From Rhodobacteraceae bacterium WD3A24 (GTDB lineage Bacteria; Pseudomonadota; Alphaproteobacteria; Rhodobacterales; Rhodobacteraceae), in NCBI GenBank assembly GCA_002967695.1, contig PUHN01000005.1, positions 42,584 to 106,583 of the forward strand: DNA of 64,000 nucleotides. The letters run 5' to 3'. The translations under genes and the position numbers were made by a program. The notes beneath the pieces are model-generated. The model searched no databases. It saw only the letters and a list, made by a program, of their open reading frames with translations, and was not told the origin of the DNA. Position 1 is the stretch's first letter; every line of letters starts with the position of its first letter. Below, one piece after another: positions 37,337-48,662 of the stretch.

Positions 37337-38878
37337 TCAGTTCTGCGCAAGCTGCGACGCGGCGCCATCGGCCGCGAGTGCCATTTCGTAATCGGAAACC
37401 AGCGCCGCGACCGAGGGGCCGATGATGTCGGTCACGAGCGACGGATAGACGCCGAGCAGCAGCGTCATCGCCACCAGCGGCGCGAAGATCGCCTTCTCGC
37501 GCGGGGTCATGTCGGTGATCGCGCGCAGGCTCTCCTTGATCAGCGCGCCCATCACCACCCGGCGATAGAGCCACAGCGCATAGCCCGCCGACAGGATGAC
37601 ACCCGTCGCGGCCACGGCCGCGATCCAGGTGTTGACCTGGAACACGCCCATAAGGGTGAGGAACTCGCCGACGAAGCCGCTGGTGCCGGGAAGCCCGACA
37701 TTGGCCATGGTAAACAGCATGAACACCGCCGCATAGGCCGGCATCCGGTTGACCAGCCCGCCATAGGCGTCGATCGCGCGGGTGTGCATCCGGTCATAGA
37801 TCACGCCCACGCACAAGAACAACGCGCCCGAGACAAAGCCGTGGCTGATCATCTGGAAGATCGCGCCGTCCACGCCCTGCTGATTTGCCGCGAAGATCCC
37901 CATCGTGACGAACCCCATATGCGCCACCGAGGAATAGGCGATGAGCTTCTTCATGTCCTCCTGCATCAGGGCGACGAAGCTGGTATAGACGATCGCGATG
38001 GCGCTGAGCCACAGCACCAGCGGCGCCAGCAGATCGCTGGCCACCGGGAACATCGGCAGGCTGAAGCGCAGGAAGCCGTAGCCGCCCATCTTCAGCAGGA
38101 TCGCCGCCAGCACGACCGAGCCCGCCGTGGGGGCCTGCACATGGGCGTCGGGAAGCCATGTGTGGACGGGCCACATCGGCATCTTGACCGCGAAACTCGC
38201 GAAGAAGGCCAGCCACAGCAGCGTCTGCAGCCCGCCGGCGATCTGCCAACCCATCAGCGAGATGGGGCCGGCGCTGAAGTCATGTGCAAGCAGCGTGGGG
38301 ATGTCTGCGGTGGCGGCATCGACATACATCGCGATCATCGCGACCAGCATCAGCACCGAGCCGAGGAAGGTGTAGAGGAAGAACTTGAAGGCGGCGTAGA
38401 TGCGCTCCTTGCCGCCCCAGATGCCGATGATGAGAAACATCGGGATCAGGCCGGCCTCGAAGAACAGGTAGAACAGCACCAGATCCAGCGCGACGAACAC
38501 GCCCAGCATCAGGGTTTCGAGCGCCAGAAAGGCGATCATGTATTCCTTCACCCGATGCTCGACATTCCAGCAGGCCGCGATGGTGATCGGCATCAGGAAG
38601 GTGGTGAGCATCACGAACAGCACAGAGATGCCGTCCACGCCCACCTTGTAGGTCAGGCCCATGATCCAGTCGCGCTGCTCGACGAACTGAAAGCCGGTGT
38701 CGGAGGCGTCGAACCCCGCCAGCAGGAACAGCGAGATCACGAAGGTCGCCGAGGTGGCGATCAGCGCCAGCCACTTGGCGTTGCGCTGTGCCGCCGCATC
38801 CTCGCCGCGCAGGAACAGCGCAAGGATGCCGGCTGCGACCAGAGGCGTGAAGGTGATGATGGAAAGCAGGTTCGACAT
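37337..38878 (-). CDS. nuoM: NADH-quinone oxidoreductase subunit M
   Basis: NuoM is the second antiporter-like subunit. The 513-residue protein has [20 protein letters not shown], the helix-5 Glu region ([17 protein letters not shown]), [20 protein letters not shown] and [20 protein letters not shown]. The start overlaps the nuoL stop as ATGA. Length is typical. Confidence 0.96.
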   Translation of the reverse strand: MSNLLSIITFTPLVAAGILALFLRGEDAAAQRNAKWLALIATSATFVISLFLLAGFDASDTGFQFVEQRDWIMGLTYKVGVDGISVLFVMLTTFLMPITIAACWNVEHRVKEYMIAFLALETLMLGVFVALDLVLFYLFFEAGLIPMFLIIGIWGGKERIYAAFKFFLYTFLGSVLMLVAMIAMYVDAATADIPTLLAHDFSAGPISLMGWQIAGGLQTLLWLAFFASFAVKMPMWPVHTWLPDAHVQAPTAGSVVLAAILLKMGGYGFLRFSLPMFPVASDLLAPLVLWLSAIAIVYTSFVALMQEDMKKLIAYSSVAHMGFVTMGIFAANQQGVDGAIFQMISHGFVSGALFLCVGVIYDRMHTRAIDAYGGLVNRMPAYAAVFMLFTMANVGLPGTSGFVGEFLTLMGVFQVNTWIAAVAATGVILSAGYALWLYRRVVMGALIKESLRAITDMTPREKAIFAPLVAMTLLLGVYPSLVTDIIGPSVAALVSDYEMALAADGAASQLAQN

Positions 38879-40845
38879 CAGTTCGCCCCCCCGGTCATCG
38901 TGAACCACGTGACGACGAGCGCGATGCCGATCACCATCACGAAGGCGTAGTGGAACAGGTAGCCCGACTGCGCCCGGCCCGCGAGCCGGGTCAGCAGCGG
39001 CACCAGCCCCATGGCGATCCCGTTGATCGTCCCGTCGATGACGCTGCCGTCGCCGCGCTTCCACAGCAGCCTGCCCAGCCCCTTGGCGGGGCGGACAAAG
39101 ACGTAGTCGTAGATCTCGTCGAAATACCACTTGTTGAGCAGGAACTGGTAGAGCGGCCACTGGTTCTCGGCCAGCTTGCCCGGCAGGTCGGGGCGGCGGA
39201 TATACATCAGCCATGCCAGGCCCAGCCCGATCAGCATGGCGATGAAGGGCGACAGCTTCACCCATGCCGGAACGTAATGCGCATCGTGCAGGACGTGGTT
39301 GTCCTCGGCCATGAAGATCGCCGGACCGAACCACGCCTCCACCGCCTCTTCCGAGCCGAAGAAGGGCTCGTACCAGATCACGCCGGCAAGGATCGCGCCG
39401 ATCGCCAGGACGCCCAGCGGAATGGTCATGTTCGACGGGCTCTCATGGGCGTGGTCATGCGTCTTGCGGCTGCCGCGCGGCGCGCCGAAGAAGGTCATGA
39501 ACATCAGCCGCCAGCTGTAGAAGCTGGTCATGCCCGCGGCGATCACCAGCAGCCAGAACGCATAGCCCGACCCGGCGGCGAAGCTGCTCTCGATGATCGC
39601 GTCCTTGGAGACGAACCCGGCAAAGCCGTAATGCGTCAACGGAATGCCCACGCCGGTGATCGCGAGCGTGCCGATCATCATCGCCCAGAACGTCTTGGGG
39701 AACTTGTGGCGCAGGCCGCCGTAATTGCGCATGTCCTGCTCGTGATGCATGCCGTGGATGACCGAGCCCGCGCCGAGAAACAGCATCGCCTTGAAGAAGG
39801 CGTGGGTGAACAGGTGGAAGATCGCCACCGAATAGACGCCCACGCCCGCGGCGACGAACATGTAGCCCAGCTGCGAGCAGGTCGAATAGGCGATCACGCG
39901 CTTGATGTCGTTCTGCACCAGCCCGACCGTGGCGGCGAAAAACGCCGTGGCCGCGCCGATCGCGGTGACGAAGGCCATCGTGGCGTCGGCATACTCCATC
40001 AGCGGCGACATCCGCGCCACCAGAAAGACGCCCGCCGTGACCATGGTCGCGGCGTGGATGAGTGCCGAGACAGGTGTCGGGCCCTCCATCGCGTCGGGCA
40101 GCCATGTGTGCAGGAAAAGCTGCGCCGACTTGCCCATAGCGCCGACGAACAGCAGAAAGGCCACCAGATTGGCCGCGTTCCAGTCGGCCCAGAGAAAGCT
40201 CAGCCGTGTCTCGCCCAGGACCGCGGCCTGATCGAAGATCACCGAAAAGCTGACCGAGTCGGTGAGAAAGAACAGCGCCAGCATTCCCAGTGTAAAGCCG
40301 AAATCGCCCACGCGGTTGACGATGAAGGCCTTCATCGCCGCGGCGTTGGCCGTGGGTTTGCGGAAATAGAACCCGATCAGGAGATAGGAGGCCAAGCCCA
40401 CGCCCTCCCAGCCGAAGAACATCTGCACGAGGTTGTCGGCGGTGACCAGCGCGAGCATCGCGAAGGTGAAGAACGACAGATAGGCGAAGAATCGCGGCCG
40501 GTAGCTTTCGCGTTTCTCGTCGAAATTCTCGTCATGGGCCATGTAGCCGAAGCTGTAGAGGTGGACGAGCGCCGAGACGGTGGTGACCACCACCAGCATC
40601 ACCGCCGTCAGCCGGTCGAGCCGGATCGCCCAGTCGGCCACGAGGCTGCCCGACTCGATCCAGCGCAGCACCTGAATTTGCTGCGGCTCCCCGGAGAAGG
40701 TGAAGAAGATGATCCAGGCCAGAACGCCCGAGAGAAACAGCAGCGCCGTCGCGATGATCTGCGCGGGCCGCTCGCCTATCAGACGCCATCCCAAGCCGCA
40801 GATCAGCGCCCCGACGAGCGGGGCGAGGAGGAGGATCGTCGCCAT
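38878..40845 (-). CDS. nuoL: NADH-quinone oxidoreductase subunit L
   Basis: NuoL is the distal antiporter subunit with the long lateral helix. The 655-residue protein shows [60 protein letters not shown] and [20 protein letters not shown]. The C-terminal lateral-helix region (about 540-620; [20 protein letters not shown]) is present. A 4-nt gap separates it from nuoK. Confidence 0.97.
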   Translation of the reverse strand: MATILLLAPLVGALICGLGWRLIGERPAQIIATALLFLSGVLAWIIFFTFSGEPQQIQVLRWIESGSLVADWAIRLDRLTAVMLVVVTTVSALVHLYSFGYMAHDENFDEKRESYRPRFFAYLSFFTFAMLALVTADNLVQMFFGWEGVGLASYLLIGFYFRKPTANAAAMKAFIVNRVGDFGFTLGMLALFFLTDSVSFSVIFDQAAVLGETRLSFLWADWNAANLVAFLLFVGAMGKSAQLFLHTWLPDAMEGPTPVSALIHAATMVTAGVFLVARMSPLMEYADATMAFVTAIGAATAFFAATVGLVQNDIKRVIAYSTCSQLGYMFVAAGVGVYSVAIFHLFTHAFFKAMLFLGAGSVIHGMHHEQDMRNYGGLRHKFPKTFWAMMIGTLAITGVGIPLTHYGFAGFVSKDAIIESSFAAGSGYAFWLLVIAAGMTSFYSWRLMFMTFFGAPRGSRKTHDHAHESPSNMTIPLGVLAIGAILAGVIWYEPFFGSEEAVEAWFGPAIFMAEDNHVLHDAHYVPAWVKLSPFIAMLIGLGLAWLMYIRRPDLPGKLAENQWPLYQFLLNKWYFDEIYDYVFVRPAKGLGRLLWKRGDGSVIDGTINGIAMGLVPLLTRLAGRAQSGYLFHYAFVMVIGIALVVTWFTMTGGAN

Positions 40846-40849
40846 GCCG

Positions 40850-41155
40850 TCAGCCTTTCATCATGTTGACGTCTTCGACATCGATCGACCCGCGCGCCCG
40901 GAAAAAGCAAACCAGGATCGCCAGCCCGATCGCCGCCTCGGCGGCCGCGACCGTGAGGACGAACATCGTGAATGCCTGGCCCACCAGATCGCCGAGGAAA
41001 TGCGAGAACGCCACGAGGTTGATATTGACCGACAGCAGCATCAACTCGATCGACATCAGGATGACGATGACGTTCTTGCGGTTGAGAAAGATGCCGAAGA
41101 TGCCGATGACGAAAAGCACGCCCGCCACCGTCAGGTAATGTTCCAGTCCGACCAT
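40850..41155 (-). CDS. nuoK: NADH-quinone oxidoreductase subunit K
   Basis: NuoK is a three-helix membrane subunit (101 aa) with two conserved glutamates of the proton path: in [20 protein letters not shown] (helix 2) and [19 protein letters not shown] (helix 3). It starts at the only family-like [18 protein letters not shown]. The C-terminus is [13 protein letters not shown] 70-nt spacer with a GC-rich inverted repeat separates it from nuoJ. Confidence 0.96.
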   Translation of the reverse strand: MVGLEHYLTVAGVLFVIGIFGIFLNRKNVIVILMSIELMLLSVNINLVAFSHFLGDLVGQAFTMFVLTVAAAEAAIGLAILVCFFRARGSIDVEDVNMMKG

Positions 41156-41225
41156 GCGTGTCCCTCCGGGCCTCGCGCCCGTCGCTTTGTTGCTTTCCGG
41201 CGGCGCGCGGGCCGCCGCGCGCGTG

Positions 41226-41840
41226 TTACAGCCCCTGCCCGGGCTTGACGTCCTTGAGTTCCATCGCCTTGGCGGGGTCGCGATACATCTGTGCCAGCAC
41301 GTTCTGGCGCTTGACGCCCTCGCGGTGGCGCAGGGTAAGAACGATCGCCCCGATCATCGCCACCAGCAGGATCAGCCCCGCCGCCTGGAACAGATAGAAG
41401 TACTCGTCATATAGCAGCCGCCCCAGCGCGCGGGTGTTGTGCACCTCGGCCGGATCGGGAATGAGCCAGGCGCGGTTTTCCATCGCCGTGTCCGCCGCGC
41501 TCCAGGCGCCGAACAGCAACCCCATCTGCATCAGCAGGATGATCCCGATCAGGCTCGCCAGTGGCAGATAGCGCGCCATCCCCGCCTTGAGCTCGGCGAA
41601 ATCGATGTCAAGCATCATCACCACGAACAGAAAGAGGACGGCAACCGCGCCGACATAGACGATGACCAGCAACATCGCCACGAACTCGGCCCCCAGAAGG
41701 ACGAACAGCCCCGCCGACGACAGGAAGGCGAGGATCAGCCACAGCACCGAATGCACGGGGTTGCGGGAGACAACCACCAGCAGCCCCGCCGCGATCACCG
41801 TGATCGCGAAGGCGTAGAAGGCCAGATCAGCAACACCCAT
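41226..41840 (-). CDS. nuoJ: NADH-quinone oxidoreductase subunit J
   Basis: NuoJ is a five-helix membrane subunit (204 aa). The helix-3 region that undergoes a pi-bulge transition in structures is represented by [20 protein letters not shown] (about residues 56-75). A soluble loop precedes the final helix, [20 protein letters not shown], and a charged C-terminal tail. The ATG at 41840 begins the first helix; upstream in-frame codons are not family-like. Confidence 0.95.
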   Translation of the reverse strand: MGVADLAFYAFAITVIAAGLLVVVSRNPVHSVLWLILAFLSSAGLFVLLGAEFVAMLLVIVYVGAVAVLFLFVVMMLDIDFAELKAGMARYLPLASLIGIILLMQMGLLFGAWSAADTAMENRAWLIPDPAEVHNTRALGRLLYDEYFYLFQAAGLILLVAMIGAIVLTLRHREGVKRQNVLAQMYRDPAKAMELKDVKPGQGL

Positions 41841-41892
41841 CTCGTCCCTCGTCCCTTCCTGTTCCCGCCCTCGGGGCGGTGCTTGCGCGGCC

Positions 41893-42384
41893 TTACCTGT
41901 AGGGCGCGTCGAGCTCAATGTTGCGCGCGATTTCGGCTTCCCACCGCTCGCCGTTTTCCAGAAGCTTGTCCTTGTTGTAGAAAAGCTCCTCGCGGGTCTC
42001 GGCGGCGAACTCGAAATTCGGCCCCTCGACGATCGCATCCACCGGGCAGGCCTCCTGGCAGAAACCGCAATAGATGCATTTCGTCATGTCGATGTCGTAG
42101 CGCGTCGTCCGGCGTGATCCGTCCTCGCGCGCCTCGGCGTCGATGGTGATCGCCTGCGCCGGGCAGACGGCCTCGCACAGCTTGCAGGCGATGCAGCGCT
42201 CCTCGCCGTTGGGATAGCGGCGCAGCGCGTGCTCGCCGCGGAACCGCGGGCTGAGCGGCCCTTTTTCATGCGGATAGTTGACCGTGGACTTGGGGGCGAA
42301 GAAATATCGCAGGCCCAGCCCGAACCCCCGGATGAAGTCGGTCAGCAGGAAATAGCGGACGGCGCGGCCGACATCGACACTCAT
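41893..42384 (-). CDS. nuoI: NADH-quinone oxidoreductase subunit I
   Basis: NuoI carries clusters N6a and N6b. The 163-residue protein has two ferredoxin motifs: [19 protein letters not shown] and [20 protein letters not shown], eight Cys in all. The N-terminal amphipathic region ([20 protein letters not shown]) contacts the membrane arm, and the C-terminal helix is typical. Its start is 1 nt from the nuoH stop codon. Confidence 0.97.
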   Translation of the reverse strand: MSVDVGRAVRYFLLTDFIRGFGLGLRYFFAPKSTVNYPHEKGPLSPRFRGEHALRRYPNGEERCIACKLCEAVCPAQAITIDAEAREDGSRRTTRYDIDMTKCIYCGFCQEACPVDAIVEGPNFEFAAETREELFYNKDKLLENGERWEAEIARNIELDAPYR

Positions 42385-42385
42385 C

Positions 42386-43423
42386 TCAGCCTCCAATCGT
42401 CCAGCGGGCCCATGCCCCGCCGAGAACCTCGAATTTGGCCAGGAAAGCCACCAGAACGACCCAGGCCAGCGACATCGGCAGGAACACCTTCCAGCCAATG
42501 CGCATCAACTGGTCGTAGCGGTAGCGCGGCGTGATCGCCTTGACCATGGCGAACATGAAGAAGAACAGCGCCATCTTCGCGATCATCCAGACCACACCGT
42601 CGGGCAGCCCCGGAATCGGCGAGAGCCAGCCGCCGAAGAACAGCAGGCTCATCAGCGCGCACATCAGGAACATGGCGATGTATTCGCCCGCCATGAACAG
42701 CAGATACGGCGTGGAGGAGTATTCGACCATGAACCCCGCGACAAGCTCGGACTCGGCCTCGGGCAAATCGAAGGGCGGGCGGTTCGTCTCGGCCAGCGCG
42801 GAGACGAAAAACAGCACCACCATCGGCAGATGCGGCAGCCAGTACCAGTTGAGCAGGCCATAGGCGCCGTCTTGGGCGGCGACGATCTGGCCGAAATTCA
42901 TCGAGCCCGTCGAGATGATGACCCCGATGATGATCAGCCCCAGCGACACCTCGTAGGAGACCATCTGCGCGGCCGAGCGCAGGCTGCCCAGAAAGGCGTA
43001 TTTCGAGTTCGACGCCCAGCCGCCCATGATCACGCCGTAGACCTCGAGCGAGGAGACCGCGAAGACGAACAGGATGGCCACGTTGATGTCCGACAGCACC
43101 CAGCCCTCGTTGAACGGAATCACCGCCCAGGCGAGCACCGCGAGAACAAAGGACAGAAGCGGCGCGAGAAAGAAGACCGGCCGGTCGACCCCGGCGGGCA
43201 CGACGACTTCCTTGACCACGTATTTGAGCGCGTCGGCCACCGATTGCAGCAGCCCGAAAGCCCCCACCACGTTGGGGCCGCGGCGCATCTGAACCGCCGC
43301 CCAGACCTTGCGGTCGCCATAGACCAGAAACAGCAGGCTGATCATCACGAAGCCGATGACAAGCAGCGACTGCGCCACGATCAGCAGCGCGATGCCCAGC
43401 CCGGTGTCGAGAAACTCTGCCAT
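42386..43423 (-). CDS. nuoH: NADH-quinone oxidoreductase subunit H
   Basis: NuoH connects the quinone site to the membrane arm and has eight helices (345 aa). Conserved blocks are [20 protein letters not shown], the charged E-channel loop [20 protein letters not shown], and the C-terminal helix region [17 protein letters not shown]. It precedes nuoI directly. A lipoprotein gene lies 14 nt upstream. Confidence 0.97.
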   Translation of the reverse strand: MAEFLDTGLGIALLIVAQSLLVIGFVMISLLFLVYGDRKVWAAVQMRRGPNVVGAFGLLQSVADALKYVVKEVVVPAGVDRPVFFLAPLLSFVLAVLAWAVIPFNEGWVLSDINVAILFVFAVSSLEVYGVIMGGWASNSKYAFLGSLRSAAQMVSYEVSLGLIIIGVIISTGSMNFGQIVAAQDGAYGLLNWYWLPHLPMVVLFFVSALAETNRPPFDLPEAESELVAGFMVEYSSTPYLLFMAGEYIAMFLMCALMSLLFFGGWLSPIPGLPDGVVWMIAKMALFFFMFAMVKAITPRYRYDQLMRIGWKVFLPMSLAWVVLVAFLAKFEVLGGAWARWTIGG

Positions 43424-43436
43424 CTTGCCCCTATCC

Positions 43437-43850
43437 TCAGACCGTCGGTATGCCCCGTTCCTCGCAATCCGCCACCGTCACCTCGGCGTCGATGGTGCGC
43501 AGTCCGCGCGGCAGGGCCGGCGAGATGGTGTAAACAGCATCTGCGCGCCAGATTCCACCCTCTTCGGCCACATTCGTTCGAATGTGGCGCGCGAATCCGA
43601 AACCGCGGATCAGCGCATAGCGCGCCGCCGCGCAGCGGGCATAGTCCGTCACGTCGTCGCCATCGCGCGCGCCGCGCATCGCCACGCGGAAATTGACCAG
43701 ATCGCCATCCATCAGCCGGGTCTCGATTCCCATGTATTCCGGCGCGAAGGCCTCTTCCCTATCCTGCCCGCCCGCGTCGCCCGCGCAGGCGGCCAGAACG
43801 GCGGCCGCGGCGAGTGCCGACCCGGCGGAGATGGAGCCCCGGCCGGGCAT
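43437..43850 (-). CDS. small lipoprotein within the nuo operon
   Basis: This 137-residue protein has a lipobox ([16 protein letters not shown], Cys at about 22) and so should be anchored in the periplasmic face of a membrane. The mature part contains [40 protein letters not shown] and a final [14 protein letters not shown], with two further Cys that could form a disulfide. It sits between nuoG and nuoH with tight spacing (4 and 13 nt). No named domain is recognised. Its position suggests co-expression with complex I, possibly as an assembly or accessory factor. Confidence 0.78.
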   Translation of the reverse strand: MPGRGSISAGSALAAAAVLAACAGDAGGQDREEAFAPEYMGIETRLMDGDLVNFRVAMRGARDGDDVTDYARCAAARYALIRGFGFARHIRTNVAEEGGIWRADAVYTISPALPRGLRTIDAEVTVADCEERGIPTV

Positions 43851-43854
43851 CGTC

Positions 43855-45879
43855 CTACTCCGCCGCCACGGGCCGCTGCGCCCGCGCCCGCGTCCGGGCG
43901 CTGAGCTCGGCCATCAATTCGGAGCATCGCGCGACCGGGTTGGTGAGGTAGAAATCCGACACCGCATAGCGGAACGCCGCCCTGGCCGGCGTCTCGAGCG
44001 GGAGGCGCTGCCATGTGTTCTCGGCGATCTCGTCGATCTCGCCCAGATGCGGATGCGCCTCGGTCAGCGCGTGGCGCAGCTGCGCGATCGAATCGAAGGG
44101 CAGCGTCGCGCCGATCTCGGCGGACAGCGCGCGCAGGATCGCCCAGTTTTCCTTGGCGTCGCCCGGCGGAAAGCCGGTGCGCAGCGCCAGTTGCGGGCGC
44201 CCCTCGGTATTGACGAAAAGGCCCGGCTCCTCGGTCCAGGCCGCCGCCGGCAGGATGATGTCGGCGCGGTGGGCGCCGCGGTCTCCGTGGCTGCCCTGAT
44301 AGATCACGAAGGGGCCGCCGTCATCGTCACGCGCGATCTCGATCTCGTCGGCGCCGAGATTGTAGACCACCTGGGCCCCGTCCATCGCGGCGGTCACGCC
44401 GCCCTCGGTGGTCGCACCCACATCCATCGCGCCCACGCGGCTCGCGGCGGTATGCAGAATCAGCAGCCCCGCGCCGCGCGCTTCGGCGAGCTTCATCGCC
44501 TGGCTCAGCACGGCGGTGCCGTCGGCCTCGGTCAGCGCGCCCTGCCCGACAATGACAACGGCGGGGGAGTCGTCGTGCCTCGTCTCCTTGGCCAGTCGGA
44601 CAAGAGCCTCACGGCCCTCGCCCGCCTCGACGACGTCATAGGTCAGATCCGTCTGCGGCCCGACCCGGTGCACCGTCGCGCCGGCAAGCCACGCCTTGCG
44701 GATGCGCGCGTTGAGCACCGCCGCCTCGTCGCGCGGATTCGTCCCGATCAGGAAGACCTCGCGCGCGGTGTCGATATCCTCCACCGCGGCGGTCCCAACA
44801 TAGGCCGACCTGTTATCGGCCGGCAGGCGCGCGCCATCGGTGCGGCACTCGACGCATCCGCCCTGCCCTTCGACCAGTTGCTTGAGCGCGAAGGCCGCCT
44901 CCGCCGGCGCCAGGTCGCCGATCAGCCCGGCGATCTTGCGGCCGCGCATGGCCTCGGCGGCGGCGCCGAGTGCCTCGCCCCAGCCCGCCGGGCGCAGCTT
45001 GCCGCCCTCGCGGATATAGGGCCGGTCCAGCCGCTGACGTTTGAGCCCGTCATAGACGAACCGCGTCTTGTCGCTGATCCATTCCTCGTTGGTGCCGTCA
45101 TGGTTGCGCGGCAGGATGCGCATGACCTCGCGGCCCTTGGTGTCCACCCGGATCGAGGAGCCCAGCGCGTCCATCACGTCCACTGTCTCGGTCTTGGTCA
45201 GCTCCCACGGCCGCGCGGTAAAGGCATAGGGCTTCGAGACCAGCGCGCCGACCGGGCACAGATCGATGATGTTGCCCTGCAGGTTGGAATCGATCAGCTC
45301 GCCCAGATAGGTGGTGATCTCGGCGTCCTCGCCGCGCCCCGTCTGGCCCATCACGCTCTGGCCCGCGACCTCGGTGGTGAACCTCACGCAGCGGGTGCAG
45401 GAGATGCAGCGCGTCATGTGCGTCTCGACAAGCGGGCCGAGATCGAGATCCTCGACGGCGCGCTTGGGCTCGCGATAGCGCGAGAAATCGACGCCGTAGG
45501 CCATCGCCTGATCCTGCAGGTCGCATTCGCCGCCCTGGTCGCAGATCGGGCAGTCGAGCGGGTGATTGATCAGCAGGAATTCCATCACCCCCTCGCGCGC
45601 CTTTCTGACCATCGGGCTGCGCGTCGAGACCTGCGGGGGCGAGCCGTCGGGGAAGGGGCGCATGTCCTTGACCTGCATCGCGCAGGAGGCGGCGGGCTTG
45701 GGCGGCCCCGGCTGCACCTCGACCAGGCACATCCGGCAATTGCCCGCGATCGAGAGCCGTTCGTGATAGCAGAAGCGCGGAATCTCGATGCCCGCCTGCT
45801 CGCAGGCCTGGATCAGCGTCAGCCGCGGATCGACCTCGTATTCCTCATCGTCGATGATGATCTTGCGAAGATCGGTCAT
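43855..45879 (-). CDS. nuoG: NADH-quinone oxidoreductase subunit G
   Basis: NuoG holds the peripheral-arm clusters N1b, N5 and N4. The 674-residue protein begins with a ferredoxin domain ([20 protein letters not shown] and a later Cys in ASCAMQVKD). The H-C3 motif follows in [20 protein letters not shown] (N5), then [10 protein letters not shown] and a C-terminal partner in [11 protein letters not shown] (N4). The rest is the molybdopterin-oxidoreductase-like domain without cofactor. The extra N7-binding Cys set seen in some bacteria was not noticed. Confidence 0.97.
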   Translation of the reverse strand: MTDLRKIIIDDEEYEVDPRLTLIQACEQAGIEIPRFCYHERLSIAGNCRMCLVEVQPGPPKPAASCAMQVKDMRPFPDGSPPQVSTRSPMVRKAREGVMEFLLINHPLDCPICDQGGECDLQDQAMAYGVDFSRYREPKRAVEDLDLGPLVETHMTRCISCTRCVRFTTEVAGQSVMGQTGRGEDAEITTYLGELIDSNLQGNIIDLCPVGALVSKPYAFTARPWELTKTETVDVMDALGSSIRVDTKGREVMRILPRNHDGTNEEWISDKTRFVYDGLKRQRLDRPYIREGGKLRPAGWGEALGAAAEAMRGRKIAGLIGDLAPAEAAFALKQLVEGQGGCVECRTDGARLPADNRSAYVGTAAVEDIDTAREVFLIGTNPRDEAAVLNARIRKAWLAGATVHRVGPQTDLTYDVVEAGEGREALVRLAKETRHDDSPAVVIVGQGALTEADGTAVLSQAMKLAEARGAGLLILHTAASRVGAMDVGATTEGGVTAAMDGAQVVYNLGADEIEIARDDDGGPFVIYQGSHGDRGAHRADIILPAAAWTEEPGLFVNTEGRPQLALRTGFPPGDAKENWAILRALSAEIGATLPFDSIAQLRHALTEAHPHLGEIDEIAENTWQRLPLETPARAAFRYAVSDFYLTNPVARCSELMAELSARTRARAQRPVAAE

Positions 45880-45947
45880 TTGGGTCCTGTTTCCTCAACC
45901 GGAGCGGCCCGCCTGACGGGCCGGTGTTGTTCGTCTCGCGCGCCGCT

Positions 45948-46376
45948 CTAGCGCGCCCTGAGCAGCGCGCCCGCCTGGCTGCCGCGCTCGATCTCGGCGC
46001 GCCCCAGTGCGCAATAGGTCTCGGGGGCGTCCTCATCGACGCCGTGCTCCTCGAAATACGCCATGACATGGCCGCGCATGCGCTCCTGCTCCTCTTCCGA
46101 GTCGATGAAGGCGTCGATCTCCTCCTGCGAAAAACCCTGCGAACGGGCATGGGATTCGAGCGAATGCAGGAAGCCGATCGCACGAAACATGCGCGGGCCG
46201 ATCACATCGCAGTTGGTGCGGATCTGGTCGGCGACCGCGACGGCGAACAGCCCGTTATAGACGGTCTCGTCGGCGCGCAGTGCCGCGTTGGTGCCATGCG
46301 AGGCGGCCACAGCACCCCAGCCGCCCCCGAACGTCACCGTCAGCACAGCCATCACAAGGAGACGCCGCGCGATCAT
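45948..46376 (-). CDS. DUF5333-type exported protein in the nuo operon
   Basis: This 142-residue protein has a signal peptide (MIARRLLVMAVLTVTFGGGWGA). The mature region is helical with YNGLFAVAVADQIRTNCDVI, HARSQGFSQEEIDAFIDSEE and a C-terminal ETYCALGRAEIERGSQAGAL; two Cys may pair. The pattern matches the Rhodobacterales family DUF5333, which occurs between nuoG and nuoF. It ends 68 nt before nuoG and starts 4 nt after the nuoF stop. A periplasmic accessory or assembly role for complex I is possible but not shown. Confidence 0.78.
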   Translation of the reverse strand: MIARRLLVMAVLTVTFGGGWGAVAASHGTNAALRADETVYNGLFAVAVADQIRTNCDVIGPRMFRAIGFLHSLESHARSQGFSQEEIDAFIDSEEEQERMRGHVMAYFEEHGVDEDAPETYCALGRAEIERGSQAGALLRAR

Positions 46377-46380
46377 TGCC

Positions 46381-47676
46381 CTACTCCGCCGCGACCGCAC
46401 TGACGCGGCCCGCGCGCCTGTGCCTGATGCGATCCTCGATCTCCTCGCGGAAATGGCGCAGCAGCCCCTGGATCGGCCATGCCGCCGCGTCGCCAAGCGC
46501 GCAGATTGTGTGGCCCTCGACCTGCTTGGAGACGTCGAAGAGCATGTCGATCTCGGCCGGGTCGGCCTCGCCGCTGACCAGACGCTCCATCACCCGCATC
46601 ATCCAGCCGGTGCCCTCGCGGCAGGGCGTGCACTGGCCGCAGGATTCGTGCTTGTAGAATTTCGACAGCCGCCAGATCGCCTTGATGATGTCGGTGGACT
46701 GATCCATCACGATCACCGCCGCCGTGCCCAGCCCCGATTTCTGGCCGGCGAGCCAGTCGAAGTCCATGATGCCCTCCCGCATTGTCGCGGCGGGCAGCAC
46801 CGGCACCGACGAGCCGCCGGGGATGACCGCCTTGAGGTTGTCCCAGCCGCCGCGGATGCCGCCGCAATGGCGGTCGATGAGCTCCTTGAACGGGATCGAC
46901 ATCTCCTCCTCGACGACGCAGGGCTGATTGACGTGCCCCGAGATCGCGAAGATCTTGGTGCCGGTGTTGTTCTCGCGCCCCAGCCCGGCGAACCAGGCCG
47001 CGCCCCGGCGCAGGATGGTGGGCGCGACGGCGATGGACTCGACGTTGTTGACGGTGGTCGGGCAGCCATAGACCCCGGCCATCGCCGGGAAGGGCGGCTT
47101 CATCCGGGGCATGCCCTTCTTGCCCTCCAGCGACTCCAGAAGCGCCGTCTCCTCGCCGCAGATATAGGCGCCCGCGCCGTGATGGAGGAAAATGTCGAAA
47201 TCCCAGCCCGATCCGCAGGCGTCGCGGCCCACCAGCCCGGCCTCATAGGCCTCGTCGATGGCCGCCTGCAGCGCCTCGCGCTCGCGGATATACTCGCCGC
47301 GGATGTAGATGTAGCAGGTATGCGCGTTCATCGCGAAAGACGCGATCAGACAGCCCTCGATCAGCGTGTGCGGATCGTGGCGCATGATCTCGCGGTCCTT
47401 GCAGGTGCCCGGCTCGGACTCATCGGCATTGACGACCAGATAGGCCGGGCGGCCGTCGCTTTCCTTCGGCATGAAGGACCACTTCAGACCCGTCGGGAAT
47501 CCGGCACCGCCACGGCCGCGCAGGCCGCTGTCCTTCATCTCCTGGACGATCCAGTCGCGCCCCTTTTCCAGAATGGCGCGGGTGCCGTCCCAGTGGCCGC
47601 GCGCCATCGCGCCCTTCAGGCTGCGATCATGCATCCCGTAGAGATTGGTGAAGATGCGATCCTGATCCTTCAGCAT
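46381..47676 (-). CDS. nuoF: NADH-quinone oxidoreductase subunit F
   Basis: NuoF is the NADH-oxidising subunit with FMN and cluster N3. The 431-residue protein has [17 protein letters not shown] (FMN/NADH glycine-rich loop, about 55), [20 protein letters not shown] and the N3 ligands in [16 protein letters not shown] with a later Cys in [13 protein letters not shown]. It starts at the ATG at 47676, typical [14 protein letters not shown]. Confidence 0.97.
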   Translation of the reverse strand: MLKDQDRIFTNLYGMHDRSLKGAMARGHWDGTRAILEKGRDWIVQEMKDSGLRGRGGAGFPTGLKWSFMPKESDGRPAYLVVNADESEPGTCKDREIMRHDPHTLIEGCLIASFAMNAHTCYIYIRGEYIREREALQAAIDEAYEAGLVGRDACGSGWDFDIFLHHGAGAYICGEETALLESLEGKKGMPRMKPPFPAMAGVYGCPTTVNNVESIAVAPTILRRGAAWFAGLGRENNTGTKIFAISGHVNQPCVVEEEMSIPFKELIDRHCGGIRGGWDNLKAVIPGGSSVPVLPAATMREGIMDFDWLAGQKSGLGTAAVIVMDQSTDIIKAIWRLSKFYKHESCGQCTPCREGTGWMMRVMERLVSGEADPAEIDMLFDVSKQVEGHTICALGDAAAWPIQGLLRHFREEIEDRIRHRRAGRVSAVAAE

Positions 47677-47685
47677 TCTTGGTCC

Positions 47686-47913
47686 TCAGCTGTTCCGGCG
47701 GCTGCGCCAGACCCGGTATGTCACCACCAGCGCGAAGACGAAACCCGCCAGCGCCGCGAAATCGAACAGGAACACGAAGCGCGCGGGCCAGCCCATGGCA
47801 CCGCCCAGCCATTGCGCGCCCAGCCAGGCAAGCACGGTGGCCACCATCACGATGGCCGCCAGCCGCGCCTGCCGCGCCAGCGCGCGCTCCGGGCTTTCGC
47901 CGGGCGTGGCCAT
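47686..47913 (-). CDS. DUF5337-type small membrane protein in the nuo operon
   Basis: This 75-residue protein has two membrane helices (AAIVMVATVLAWLGAQWLGG and VFLFDFAALAGFVFALVVTY) and short basic ends (WRSRRNS). It matches the small Rhodobacterales family DUF5337 that sits between nuoE and nuoF. The spacing to nuoF is 9 nt. The function is unknown, and it may associate with the complex I membrane arm. Confidence 0.75.
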   Translation of the reverse strand: MATPGESPERALARQARLAAIVMVATVLAWLGAQWLGGAMGWPARFVFLFDFAALAGFVFALVVTYRVWRSRRNS

Positions 47914-47925
47914 GTCTCGCCCCTC

Positions 47926-48606
47926 CTAGTCCTTCGACCGGGCGGAGAACTCGGTCTCGCCGCCCTCGGCCAGCGTTGCGGCCTGGCCGACCCAGTCGTC
48001 GCGGGTCATCCTGCCCCTGAAATTGAGTTGATCATCGACCCAGTCAACCTCGGCCGGGCTCCAGGAGGCGATCTGCCAGTAATGATGGACGCCCATCGTG
48101 TTGAGCTTTTCCTCGAGCTTGGGCCCGACACCCTTGATTTTCTTGAGATCGTCGGGCGTGCCGCGCGGCGCATCGAGAAGCTCGGGCTTGACGCCGCCCT
48201 CCGCCTCGCCGCCTGCCGATGGGGCGCTTTCCCGAGCGGGCGCCGCACTTGGCTCCGGCCCGGCATCCTCGGAACGGGTTTCGGACTCAGGCTCGGGCTC
48301 GGACGTCGCCGCGCCGCCGGCCGGCTCCATCACAGCGGTCGGCTGCGGCTGGTAGGAGGCCGCGCCTTCCGCGGGCGCCTCGCTCTCGGGTGTCGGGCTG
48401 GCCGTGCGGCGCGGCCCGGCCTCCTCCTGCGGGCACATCGCCCGTGGCAGCATCAGCCCGATCAGCAATGTCAGCGCCAGCCCGACCAGAAGCGAGACCA
48501 GAAACCCCCAGCCCGCGACGAGCATCAACAGGATGAGCACCACCAGCCCTACGCCGCCGGCGATCATCCAGCAACGCTGCATGCAGCTATTCGCGTCGTC
48601 CATCAT
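47926..48606 (-). CDS. membrane-anchored helix-hairpin-helix protein, paralogous to the NuoE C-terminus
   Basis: The 226-residue protein has two N-terminal membrane segments (MIAGGVGLVVLILLMLVAGW and FLVSLLVGLALTLLIGLMLP). A Pro/Glu/Ala linker (about 55-145) and a C-terminal helix-hairpin-helix domain (about 150-226) follow: DDLKKIKGVGPKLEEKLNTM, then VDWVDDQLNFRGRMTRDDW. The same domain ends NuoE (next gene upstream) with very similar spacing, indicating a duplication in the operon. HhH domains usually bind DNA or mediate protein contacts; in this family such C-termini are sometimes labelled as a 5' DNA nuclease, which I do not support here. Confidence 0.8.
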   Translation of the reverse strand: MMDDANSCMQRCWMIAGGVGLVVLILLMLVAGWGFLVSLLVGLALTLLIGLMLPRAMCPQEEAGPRRTASPTPESEAPAEGAASYQPQPTAVMEPAGGAATSEPEPESETRSEDAGPEPSAAPARESAPSAGGEAEGGVKPELLDAPRGTPDDLKKIKGVGPKLEEKLNTMGVHHYWQIASWSPAEVDWVDDQLNFRGRMTRDDWVGQAATLAEGGETEFSARSKD

Positions 48607-48662
48607 CGTCCATCTCCCCGTTCCTCGTGTCGACAGGAACGCAGTCTAACGCGGCAGGGGCG